This document shows positions 1 through 6,549 of a stretch of 9,164 bases of DNA, in pieces. Position 1 is the stretch's first letter. Each line of letters starts with the position of its first letter. The notes under the pieces were generated by a model. The model saw only the letters and a program-made list of their open reading frames with translations. It was not told where the DNA came from and did no database searches. Source of the DNA: an uncultured Verrucomicrobiota bacterium (GTDB taxonomy: Bacteria; Verrucomicrobiota; Kiritimatiellia; RFP12; UBA1067); contig CAMPAA010000123.1 in NCBI GenBank assembly GCA_946631345.1, forward strand, positions 1 through 9,164, given 5' to 3'. A program made the position numbers and the translations under genes.

Positions 1-32
1 CCCTATATAAATATAGTCGTGGAAAAATGAAC

Positions 33-75
33 GGTCGCGACAGCGCGCGACCCTCGCGGGCGGCAGGCTCGCCGC
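33..75. repeat. Two short GC-rich inverted repeats
   Basis: Two small hairpin-capable inverted repeats lie side by side. GGTCGCG at 33-39 pairs with CGCGACC at 46-52 around a 6-nt loop, and GCGGC at 60-64 pairs with GCCGC at 71-75 around a 6-nt loop. No T-tract follows either one, so a rho-independent terminator for an upstream gene is not supported. They could be remnants of a dispersed intergenic element or simply GC-rich chance pairing. Confidence 0.35.
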
Positions 76-91
76 GTTGGGGTCATCGCGC

Positions 92-161
92 CTTTCAACC
101 TTCAACCTTCCAACTTTCAACCTTTAATCTTGAACGAAACAACTTTCAAATCTTCAAACCT
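92..161. repeat. Low-complexity TTCAACC-type tract
   Basis: The top strand is a run of imperfect 7-9 nt units of the form CTTTCAAC / CTTCAAC / CTTTAATC / CTTCAAAC, with almost no G. Codon structure is absent, and the open frame that passes through it (27-230) is compositionally unlike a protein gene. Such pyrimidine-rich filler is, from memory, common between genes in Verrucomicrobiota-like genomes. It could also be unstructured spacer ahead of the promoter at 212-220. Confidence 0.6.
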
Positions 162-211
162 TTGTGGGGTAAACTCCGGTTGATTTTTCCGTTTCTTATT
201 CTGGCGCGATT

Positions 212-220
212 TGGTATAAT
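212..220 (+). promoter_or_regulatory. Extended -10 promoter (TGGTATAAT) for the GH2 gene
   Basis: A perfect TATAAT (215-220) is preceded by TG one base upstream, giving the extended -10 word TGGTATAAT. The region where a -35 box would lie (about 192-197, TTTCTT) is weak, as expected for an extended -10 promoter. Transcription should begin about 7 nt after the hexamer, at or within a base or two of 227, which is the A of the GH2 start codon. The same word recurs at 6156, 8670 and 8825. Confidence 0.75.
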
Positions 221-226
221 TGCGGC

Positions 227-2107
227 ATGAAAAAACTACTGAAGAAGGTTGTTTGCCTCCTTCCGCTGGCGGCTTGGTCGGCGGCTCCGATGATGACGGA
301 GTGGGGCGAGAAGGTGACTAGCGAAAATGCGTGGAGAAACTATCCACGCCCGCAGATGGTGCGCAGCGCGTGGACGTGTCTGAACGGCGACTGGGACTAC
401 GCCGTCACATCGGTCACGAACACTCCTGGCCGTCCGGAGAAATGGGACGGCAAGATACGCGTGCCGTACGCAATCGAATCTACGCTGTCCGGCGTGAAGC
501 GGTTCCTTGAGGCGGATCAGTTCCTCTGGTACACGCGCACGATAACCGTACATCCGAGGAAGGGATACCGTACGCTCCTGCACTTCGACGGCGTGGACTT
601 CCGCGCGCAGGTCTACATCGGGCACAACGAGGTGACCGACGTTCCGCATGCCGGCGCGCACGAGCCGTTCACGCTTGACATAACGGACTACGTCAAGGAT
701 GGCGACAACGAGCTGACGGTTTGCGTGTGGGATCCGACCGACGGCTTCATACAGTCTCGCGGCAAGCAGGAGCGCAAGCCGCAGGGCTGCTTCTACACGC
801 GGGTGAGCGGCATCTGGCAGAGCGTGTGGATGGAGACAGTGCCGGAGGCCTACATTGCGGACTACGAGGTGACCCCGGATATCGACAGGGGCACGGTGAC
901 GTTCCGCTTCATGCTTTCCGAGGCGTCGCTTAAGACGGCCGGTCTTGGAGTGGACGGGCGCGTGAGAGTCACGTATGGCGGCAGGGCGGTCGCACGTGGA
1001 ACGTTCGGGCTCGATGGCGAGTGCACGGTGAAGCTGCCCGCGCCCGTCCAGCACTGGAGCCCGGAGTCGCCGAACCTCTACGAGTTCGATGCCGACTTCG
1101 GCCATGACCGCATTTCCGGATACTTCGGCATGCGCAAGTTCGAGGTGAAGAAGGATGCTAAGGGCATACTCCGTTTCCACCTCAACAACAAGGTCTACTA
1201 CCCCATCGGCACGCTCGACCAGGGCTGGTGGCCGGATGGACTCCTCACGCCGCCTTCCGAAGATGCCATGCGTTTCGATATCGAGACGCTCAAGAAGTGC
1301 GGCTTCAACATGATGCGCAAGCACATAAAGGTGGAACCGCGCAGCTACTATCACCTCTGCGACAGGATCGGCCTGCTGGTGTTCCAGGACCTTCCCTCCT
1401 GCACCTCCACCAGCCGTACGCCTATGGGGGCGGATGCCGTGAAGCACTACGGCTTCCAGCGGCATGAGATGAAGGCCATGATGGACAACCTCCGCAAGAT
1501 CACGAGCATCGTGGCGTGGATCCCGTACAACGAGGGCTGGGGCCAGCCTGGCGAGCATCTCACCCATGCGATGCTGGACTTCGTTCGGCGCTACGACCGT
1601 TCGCGCATCGTGAGCGGGCCTTCCGGCGCATGGGACTGGGAAGGCGGCCATCTTCTTCCGAAGGGTTGGAAATGGGATGATCGCGTAGAGACGAAACACA
1701 AGCCGACGGGCGTATGCGAGGCCGCCGATACGGTGGATATGCACCTCTACCGCGGCCCGGCGATGTTCGCCGTGAACGACCGCCGCGCGAGTTTCCTCGG
1801 CGAGTTTGGCGGCCTCGGCCATGCCGTCTCCAACCACCTCTGGCAGTCGGAGCGCAAGATCTGGGGCTATGGCGGCACAGCCGACACCTCAACGAAAGAA
1901 GGGCTGCTGAAGACGTATCTTGGGCTTATGGCGCAGGTGAAGGATCTTGCGTCGAAGGGTCTGGCCGGAAGCGTTTATACGCAGACGACCGACGTGGAGA
2001 ACGAGATCAATGGTTTGATCACATATGACCGTAAGGTATTGAAGTATGATGCGGCCGCACTTAAGAAGGCCCATGAAGAAATAATCGCTGCGGCGGAAGG
2101 AAAATGA
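227..2107 (+). CDS. Secreted glycoside hydrolase family 2 (beta-galactosidase-like)
   Basis: This 626-residue protein is a retaining exo-glycosidase of the GH2 superfamily; the substrate cannot be read from sequence. Residues 1-20 look like a Sec signal peptide (KK-rich start, hydrophobic LLPLAAWSAA), so it probably acts outside the cytoplasm. Order of domains: sugar-binding jelly roll about 45-205 (LNGDWDY, HFDGVDFRAQVYIG, VSGIWQSVW), immunoglobulin-like domain about 206-300, TIM barrel about 310-615. The predicted acid/base is E436 in IPYNEGWGQ and the nucleophile E526 in FLGEFGG. It ends soon after the barrel and lacks the extra C-terminal domains of LacZ-type enzymes. The start at 227 is the only one that keeps the signal peptide; it has no Shine-Dalgarno and sits 6 nt after a -10 box, so the mRNA is probably leaderless. 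Its stop overlaps the helicase start as ATGA. The family call is secure; calling it a beta-galactosidase is only the commonest possibility. Confidence 0.9.
   Translation: MKKLLKKVVCLLPLAAWSAAPMMTEWGEKVTSENAWRNYPRPQMVRSAWTCLNGDWDYAVTSVTNTPGRPEKWDGKIRVPYAIESTLSGVKRFLEADQFLWYTRTITVHPRKGYRTLLHFDGVDFRAQVYIGHNEVTDVPHAGAHEPFTLDITDYVKDGDNELTVCVWDPTDGFIQSRGKQERKPQGCFYTRVSGIWQSVWMETVPEAYIADYEVTPDIDRGTVTFRFMLSEASLKTAGLGVDGRVRVTYGGRAVARGTFGLDGECTVKLPAPVQHWSPESPNLYEFDADFGHDRISGYFGMRKFEVKKDAKGILRFHLNNKVYYPIGTLDQGWWPDGLLTPPSEDAMRFDIETLKKCGFNMMRKHIKVEPRSYYHLCDRIGLLVFQDLPSCTSTSRTPMGADAVKHYGFQRHEMKAMMDNLRKITSIVAWIPYNEGWGQPGEHLTHAMLDFVRRYDRSRIVSGPSGAWDWEGGHLLPKGWKWDDRVETKHKPTGVCEAADTVDMHLYRGPAMFAVNDRRASFLGEFGGLGHAVSNHLWQSERKIWGYGGTADTSTKEGLLKTYLGLMAQVKDLASKGLAGSVYTQTTDVENEINGLITYDRKVLKYDAAALKKAHEEIIAAAEGK
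2095..2100 (+). promoter_or_regulatory. Ribosome binding site GGAAGG, decides helicase start
   Basis: GGAAGG lies within the last GH2 codons. It is 3 nt from the first of two adjacent ATGs (2104) and 6 nt from the second (2107). The second spacing is closer to the usual optimum, so initiation at 2107 is quite plausible. Either start overlaps or abuts the GH2 stop (2105-2107), which suggests translational coupling. Confidence 0.6.
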
Positions 2108-3432
2108 TGACGGACAACAATAACTCGGTATTTGACAGCATTGACAAGCGGATCAAGGAGGCTATAGCCGAACTGGGATACACAGAGCCAACACCGATTC
2201 AGGAGAAGGCGATACCGTCGCTGCTCGAGGGGCGCGACCTCATCGGCTGCGCGCAGACCGGCACTGGAAAGACCGCTGCGTTCCTGCTGCCGATCCTGAA
2301 CGCGCTCGTCAGCCCCGAGGGTGCGGCGATAAAGCGCAAGACAGGGCATCCGCTGGCTCTGGTTCTCAGCCCCACGCGCGAACTGACGGCCCAGATTCGC
2401 GAGAACCTCGTGAAGTACGCGAAGAACACGAAGATACGCAGCGCCTGCCTGTTTGGCGGTGTGAACCAGTGCAGCCAGGTCAAGGACATCCGCCGTGGCG
2501 CGGAGGTGGTGGTGGCCACGCCCGGACGGCTGATCGACCTCATGACCCAGGGCGAGATATATCTCGACAGCGTGCGCTACTTCGTGCTCGACGAAGCCGA
2601 CCGTATGCTTGACATGGGCTTCCTGCCTGACATACGCCGCATCCTCTCGAAGCTTCCGGTAAAGAAGCAGTCGATGTTCTTCTCGGCTACGCTTGCGCCG
2701 GAGATACTCAAGCTTGCGGGCGAGATGGTGAAGGATCCCGTGCAGGTGATGATTTCGCCGGAGCAGCCGACTGTCGACTCCGTCAACCAGAAGCTGATGC
2801 ACGTGGAGCGTTCGGCCAAGGACAGCCTGCTCGTGTGGCTGCTGGAGAACAACCCGGAATGGGACCGCGTTATCGTGTTCGCCCGTACGCGGCATAGCGC
2901 CGATCGCGTGCTCAAGCGCCTGCTGAAGAAGCATATCGCCGCCGCCTCGATCCATTCCGACAAGACGCAGGCGCAGCGCATCCGCGCGCTGACCGGCTTC
3001 AAGAAGGGCGATCTGCGCGTTCTTGTCGCTACCGACATCGCAAGCCGCGGCATCGACGTGCCAGAGGTGGATCTTGTCGTGCAGATGGAGCTTCCGCTGG
3101 AGACGGAGTCCTACGTGCACCGCATCGGAAGGACGGCTCGGGCCGGAAAGGGCGGGCAGTCCATCGCGTTTGTCGCGCCCGAGGAGAAGATTCTCGTGAA
3201 ACCGGTGGAGCGCTTCATCCGCAAGACCATCCCGGTTGACAGGGACCATCCGTTCCATGTGGACTTCGGCGGAAAGGACAGGGATGAGCTGCCGCTTGCG
3301 CCTTGGATCAGGATAAGGAAGCGCCGTCTGCTCGAACATTCGCCTGCCGGCGGAAAGAAGCCAGGGCCGAAGAAGCGCCGTGGTCAGGGCCGGCGGCAGC
3401 CGGACTTCGGACAGAAGGCCAAGTTTTCCTGA
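2104..3432 (+). CDS. DEAD-box RNA helicase, RhlE type
   Basis: A 442-residue cytoplasmic ATP-dependent RNA helicase, expected to act in rRNA maturation or mRNA turnover. All family motifs are intact: Q motif (F10, then PTPIQ 29-33), motif I AQTGTGKT 50-57, Ia PTRELT 90-95, Ib TPGR 139-142, II DEAD 163-166, III SAT 194-196, V ATDIASRGID 309-318, VI HRIGRTARAG 339-348. The SIHSDKTQ...RVLVATDIASRGID stretch resembles RhlE more than DbpA or CsdA. The tail after about 400 is basic (KKPGPKKRRGQGR) and probably binds RNA. It overlaps the GH2 gene by ATGA and ends just before a terminator, so the two may be co-transcribed, an odd pairing with no obvious shared job. The exact subfamily needs a tree. 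Start is 2104 or 2107. Confidence 0.95.
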   Translation: MMTDNNNSVFDSIDKRIKEAIAELGYTEPTPIQEKAIPSLLEGRDLIGCAQTGTGKTAAFLLPILNALVSPEGAAIKRKTGHPLALVLSPTRELTAQIRENLVKYAKNTKIRSACLFGGVNQCSQVKDIRRGAEVVVATPGRLIDLMTQGEIYLDSVRYFVLDEADRMLDMGFLPDIRRILSKLPVKKQSMFFSATLAPEILKLAGEMVKDPVQVMISPEQPTVDSVNQKLMHVERSAKDSLLVWLLENNPEWDRVIVFARTRHSADRVLKRLLKKHIAAASIHSDKTQAQRIRALTGFKKGDLRVLVATDIASRGIDVPEVDLVVQMELPLETESYVHRIGRTARAGKGGQSIAFVAPEEKILVKPVERFIRKTIPVDRDHPFHVDFGGKDRDELPLAPWIRIRKRRLLEHSPAGGKKPGPKKRRGQGRRQPDFGQKAKFS

Positions 3433-3440
3433 CGAAAGAT

Positions 3441-3480
3441 CGCCCGTCCCGGAAGTGCCGGTGACGGGCGGTTTCTTTCT
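3441..3480. terminator. Rho-independent terminator between convergent genes
   Basis: CGCCCGTC (3441-3448) pairs with GACGGGCG (3463-3470). The stem continues as CCGG/CCGG (3449-3452 with 3458-3461) around the loop AAGTG, with one bulged T at 3462. The T-rich tail TTTCTTTCTGTT follows on the plus strand, making it a good terminator for the helicase. Read from the minus strand the hairpin is followed by ATCTTTCGTC, a weaker tail, so it may also stop the convergent gene whose stop codon is at 3502. Confidence 0.85.
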
Positions 3481-3501
3481 GTTCGCCTCGCGCAGGTGCC
3501 G

Positions 3502-6057
3502 TCAGATGACCGGCATTGAATCCTGGATGACTTCGCCGTTAAGCCTCTCGTATTCTGCGTCCTCGGCCGCCTTGCGTTCAAGCGCCGGGCGGAGGGAGTC
3601 GAAGCGCGCCTTGAACGCGGCATCCGTCTCCATGCTTTTCGCCGCCGCGCCCGGGGCGTATGGGCGAATCTCGAATACGCGAGTGCGTGCGGCCCCTACC
3701 GAGACCTTCACGCCGCCGTTGGCCAGCTCCTCCGCCGAATAGCTCGGCTGGGACTCGCTTTGCGCGCGCACCGTGCCGTCCTCGTCGCACACAACGTAGC
3801 GGCCTGGCTTGAGACCGTTCGCCCTGAGCTTGAAGAACGCCTCGCCCTGCTGCCAGAAGTTTAGGACCGCCACGATGCGCGCGCCGTCCTTGTCGTATGA
3901 GACGTTCTGGAGCGGCGAAATGTTCCGGTAGCCGGGCAGATAGCCCGATAGCATCCTCGCGGGCGACGCATACACGCCCGGAAGCGGTTCGACTGATGTT
4001 TCGCCGTCCGTCCTGCGTCCGTCGAGGACGAACGCCTCGTACTTCGCCGCCCTGTCGGTGGCCTTGGCGAAGGCGTTCCAGTAGCGTGCGTCATATCCGC
4101 GCGGGAAGTAGTATTCGACGGTCGATTCCCAGCCGTTGAAGAAGTAGCTGTCGAGCGCCATGGCGATGTGCTCCGGCTGCGACAGCCAGTGTCCGCACTG
4201 GTAGCCCTGCGGCAGAGCCATCAGCTTCGGGCGGGCGGCTGGCGGATAGTCCGAATCGACAGTCCGCCGCACGTCCTGCGCGGCGAAGAAGTGGCAGATG
4301 GGCTTGCGCTTCGTGTAGATGTACGGGTTGTTCGATTCCCAGGCTACGTATGGGCCCCACGGATTCATCCAGCGGAGGGAACCGGCGTAGTCGATAGCCT
4401 GCACCTCTGCGGCGTAGTTCCTTGGCCTCCACCAGCTCGACATTTCGATCCATGCGATTGCGGGGATGAATCCGAGCGACGCATCGCCGCCTGTCGCCTC
4501 GCGCACCACGCGGTCGAGCGTGCGCACCACCTTTCCGTGCTCGATCGACCTGAACTTCAGCACGGTTTTGAAGTATTCGCCGCCGGCCATTATGCATTTC
4601 GGCCACTTGGCGGCGATCTCCTCGTATGGTTTGCCCAGGTAGCTCGCGAACGCGCGGCAGCACCTCTGGCACATGCAGCCCTTGCGGCTGAACATGTAGG
4701 GCTCCCAGTTCGACCAGCATCCGTCAGTTCCATTGATGAACTTCTGGATGAAGGGGACGGTCTTGGTGCGGAAGAACTCCGACCCTTCGTACACCGTGAC
4801 CGGGCATACGGCGCTGGCTATGGCGCTTGCGTGACGGTCCTTGGAGTTCACGTCCGCAGCTACATACCTGTCGCTTTCGGGTATCTTGCCTGGCCCGATC
4901 TGGAATCCGTTGTTGAACTGCCATGCGGTTGGCGTGATGCGCCGTATCCCGAGACTGCGCCACAGCCTGTACGTATCCTGCGATGCCCTGTCCACCATCC
5001 ATGTGACGCCGGCCGAAGCCATCATCTCGGATATCGACTTTATGGTTTCTGCCGACAAGTCCTCCATTATGCCTCCCGTCATCACGCCGTTGCAGTAGCG
5101 CTGTGGCTTCCGCGCATTGAACGGCTCCACGATCAGGAAATCCATCTCAGGCGTATGGATGTCGATGGAGGTGCCGTCCTTGCTGCACTTGAGCGTAAGT
5201 CTGCCCCTGCCGCACGGCCCTGGCTTGCCGGTGGCACGCACCACGAGGCGGAGACCTGTCCACGTGTTGTACTTGCCGTACGGCTTTTCCCCTCGGCGGC
5301 ATCCAAATGTGGTGACGGACGAGCCGTCCGGCCCCGTTTGGGTGCGCACCGTCTCCTTGTCGGCGAAGCTTGCGTCGGCATACTCTATGCCTGGGGGCAG
5401 CCGCACCTCGAACGACATCTGCCCGGACGTGAACGTCTGCGCGCCATACCTGCGCCAGTAGTACTCCATCACCCCGCACTGTCCGGCGGCGACGGCGAAG
5501 CTGCGGTCGAGGTTGCCCATCGGCATCTCCTTGAGCACGATGGGCGTGGTGGGCGTTTCGTCCACGAGCGAAAGGTCCCTGTACTCGAACTCCACCGCCG
5601 TGTTGCGCCCGAGGTTGAAGAATGCTTCGAGCGACGCCGTGCCCGGCGGCACTTCTGCCGTTGACGACAGCGTTCCCCATCCTGCTCCGCATTCAAGTAT
5701 CTCGAACGGCCTTGCGCCTCCGGGTGTCAGGCTGAAGCGCGCCGCGCCTGGCGTGGCGTGGCGCATGCGGTAGTGCGCCGAGACCCGCCATATGCCGCCG
5801 TTTGTGTTCGGCAGGGCGAACACCTTACGGAAGGAGTTCGTCGCCGTACCCGAGAGAGGCTCCTTCAGTACGTTGCGCGCCGGGTCGAACGCATGGCTGA
5901 AGCGCCGCTCGGAGATCGCCGCGAAATCGAACGTAACCCCGCCCTCGCCGCATGTCTCGGCGCAGGCGGCAGAGTGAATCGCAGTGGAGAAGAGGGTTGT
6001 GGCGAGCAGCGCCAAACGCACCTGTGCCGCGCGTCTCCGTCGGTTTTCCGTTGTCAT
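3502..6057 (-). CDS. Exported GH42-like TIM-barrel protein, function unknown
   Basis: An 851-residue protein I cannot name. It starts with an Arg-rich n-region and a hydrophobic stretch (about 14-31), with likely cleavage after ACA near residue 33. Residues about 40-315 look like beta-sandwich domains, 320-680 like a TIM barrel, and 690-800 like a C-terminal beta domain (IVAVLNFWQQG, GLKPGRYVVCDEDG). A charged helical tail ends it. The strongest clue is SNWEPYMFSRKGCMCQRCC (449-467): E452 is followed at +9 by CxCxxC (461, 463, 466), then FxxYL. In GH42 beta-galactosidases the acid/base Glu precedes the zinc-binding CxCxxC by the same nine residues. A Glu at the expected nucleophile strand (about 611-623, KLMALPQGYQ) is not seen; E644 and E648 in NGWESTVEYY are alternatives. 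The start has a good Shine-Dalgarno (AAGGAAAGGA, 6074-6065) and its own promoter. It is monocistronic and convergent with the helicase. Reading frame and export are well supported; enzyme activity is inference. Confidence 0.85.
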   Translation of the reverse strand: MTTENRRRRAAQVRLALLATTLFSTAIHSAACAETCGEGGVTFDFAAISERRFSHAFDPARNVLKEPLSGTATNSFRKVFALPNTNGGIWRVSAHYRMRHATPGAARFSLTPGGARPFEILECGAGWGTLSSTAEVPPGTASLEAFFNLGRNTAVEFEYRDLSLVDETPTTPIVLKEMPMGNLDRSFAVAAGQCGVMEYYWRRYGAQTFTSGQMSFEVRLPPGIEYADASFADKETVRTQTGPDGSSVTTFGCRRGEKPYGKYNTWTGLRLVVRATGKPGPCGRGRLTLKCSKDGTSIDIHTPEMDFLIVEPFNARKPQRYCNGVMTGGIMEDLSAETIKSISEMMASAGVTWMVDRASQDTYRLWRSLGIRRITPTAWQFNNGFQIGPGKIPESDRYVAADVNSKDRHASAIASAVCPVTVYEGSEFFRTKTVPFIQKFINGTDGCWSNWEPYMFSRKGCMCQRCCRAFASYLGKPYEEIAAKWPKCIMAGGEYFKTVLKFRSIEHGKVVRTLDRVVREATGGDASLGFIPAIAWIEMSSWWRPRNYAAEVQAIDYAGSLRWMNPWGPYVAWESNNPYIYTKRKPICHFFAAQDVRRTVDSDYPPAARPKLMALPQGYQCGHWLSQPEHIAMALDSYFFNGWESTVEYYFPRGYDARYWNAFAKATDRAAKYEAFVLDGRRTDGETSVEPLPGVYASPARMLSGYLPGYRNISPLQNVSYDKDGARIVAVLNFWQQGEAFFKLRANGLKPGRYVVCDEDGTVRAQSESQPSYSAEELANGGVKVSVGAARTRVFEIRPYAPGAAAKSMETDAAFKARFDSLRPALERKAAEDAEYERLNGEVIQDSMPVI

Positions 6058-6064
6058 CGTCGCA

Positions 6065-6074
6065 TCCTTTCCTT
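6065..6074 (-). promoter_or_regulatory. Ribosome binding site of the GH42-like gene
   Basis: On the minus strand AAGGAAAGGA ends 7 nt before the ATG at 6057-6055. This supports that start codon and the Arg-rich signal peptide it creates. Confidence 0.7.
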
Positions 6075-6117
6075 TTGGTGGACGGCCCGCACCGCCTCAT
6101 GTATCGTCAATGCGGAA

Positions 6118-6126
6118 ATTATATCA
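6118..6126 (-). promoter_or_regulatory. Extended -10 promoter (TGATATAAT) for the GH42-like gene
   Basis: On the minus strand TGATATAAT reads from 6126 to 6118, a perfect TATAAT with an upstream TG. Transcription should start near 6111, leaving a leader of about 54 nt. Its -35 region (about 6141-6146) touches that of the divergent plus-strand promoter at 6156-6164, so the two promoters may compete or share a regulator. Confidence 0.65.
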
Positions 6127-6155
6127 CATCTCCGCCCGCGTGAATGGTCGTTTTG

Positions 6156-6164
6156 TGGTATAAT
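6156..6164 (+). promoter_or_regulatory. Extended -10 promoter (TGGTATAAT) for the DRTGG operon
   Basis: TGGTATAAT with TATAAT at 6159-6164, followed by GGCGGG. Transcription should start near 6171. The leader is only about 21 nt and contains the Shine-Dalgarno at 6178-6184. No clear -35 box is seen around 6136-6141. Confidence 0.75.
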
Positions 6165-6177
6165 GGCGGGCAACAAC

Positions 6178-6184
6178 GAGGAGG
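6178..6184 (+). promoter_or_regulatory. Ribosome binding site GAGGAGG, decides the DRTGG start
   Basis: A strong GAGGAGG ends 7 nt before the ATG at 6192. An in-frame ATG at 6144 lies upstream of the predicted transcription start, and its frame reads through the -10 box. It cannot be the natural start if the promoter is right. Confidence 0.8.
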
Positions 6185-6191
6185 TTTTCAA

Positions 6192-6539
6192 ATGACGATA
6201 GCTGATGTGGTGAAGGTTCTGAACGGAAAACTGATGGCCGGCGACGCCGCAAGTCCGCGCGTGGTCGGTGCCGTGGTCGCCAACGACCTGATGAGCGACG
6301 TGCTGCTGTTTGATGCGGATGACGCGCTTCTGCTCACGTCCCTGGCGAGCGATCAGGCGATACGCACCGCCCACATCGTAGGCGCGATGGGCGTGGTGGT
6401 CCACAACGCCAAGCCCCTCTCCGAGACGATGATAAAGGTCGCCAACGACCTCCACATCCCGCTCGTGTCGTCTCCGCTCTCCAAGTACGACGCCTGCGTG
6501 AAGATGCACGACGCCCTTGAGATGGAGAAGCGCGCCTGA
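6192..6539 (+). CDS. DRTGG-domain regulatory protein
   Basis: A 115-residue cytoplasmic protein made of one DRTGG domain. It begins TIADVVKVLNGKL, then has VVGAVVANDLMSDVLLF (24-40), the LLLTSLASDQAIRTAHIVGAMGVV core (47-69), and the closing HIPLVSSPLSKYDAC (88-102), a pattern typical of the family. DRTGG domains also occur in phosphotransacetylases and in CBS-linked regulators, and are thought to bind a ligand, possibly a nucleotide. As I recall, free-standing ones sit beside RsbW-like ATPases in hydrogenase gene clusters of Clostridia and Thermotogae. Here the next gene, 10 nt downstream, is a CBS/RsbW-like fusion, which fits a conserved two-gene regulatory pair. No hydrogenase gene is in view. 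The start is set by the GAGGAGG site. The domain call is fairly sure; the ligand and target are unknown. Confidence 0.8.
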   Translation: MTIADVVKVLNGKLMAGDAASPRVVGAVVANDLMSDVLLFDADDALLLTSLASDQAIRTAHIVGAMGVVVHNAKPLSETMIKVANDLHIPLVSSPLSKYDACVKMHDALEMEKRA

Positions 6540-6549
6540 GGCAAGCACC

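Noticed and set aside
27..230. Plus-strand frame of 67 codons before the GH2 gene
   Set aside because: It runs through hairpins, a low-complexity TTCAACC tract and the promoter, has no Shine-Dalgarno, and overlaps the GH2 start.
236..1837. Long minus-strand open frame (533 codons) opposite the GH2 gene
   Set aside because: It is a mirror of a GC-rich coding strand: His/Arg/Val/Ala-rich, with no recognisable motif, while the plus strand carries clear GH2 catalytic motifs.
1975..3339. Minus-strand frame of 454 codons opposite the helicase
   Set aside because: The plus strand has every DEAD-box motif in order; the antisense product is His/Arg/Leu-rich with no domain pattern or start signals.
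3861..4094. Short frames inside the GH42-like gene (also 4091-4720, 5147-5692)
   Set aside because: All are alternative-frame shadows of one continuous 851-codon gene; no frameshift is needed to read it.
4168..5664. Plus-strand frame of 498 codons opposite the GH42-like gene
   Set aside because: The minus strand has signal peptide, promoter, Shine-Dalgarno and a GH42-like motif; the plus frame has none and its composition is typical of an antisense shadow.
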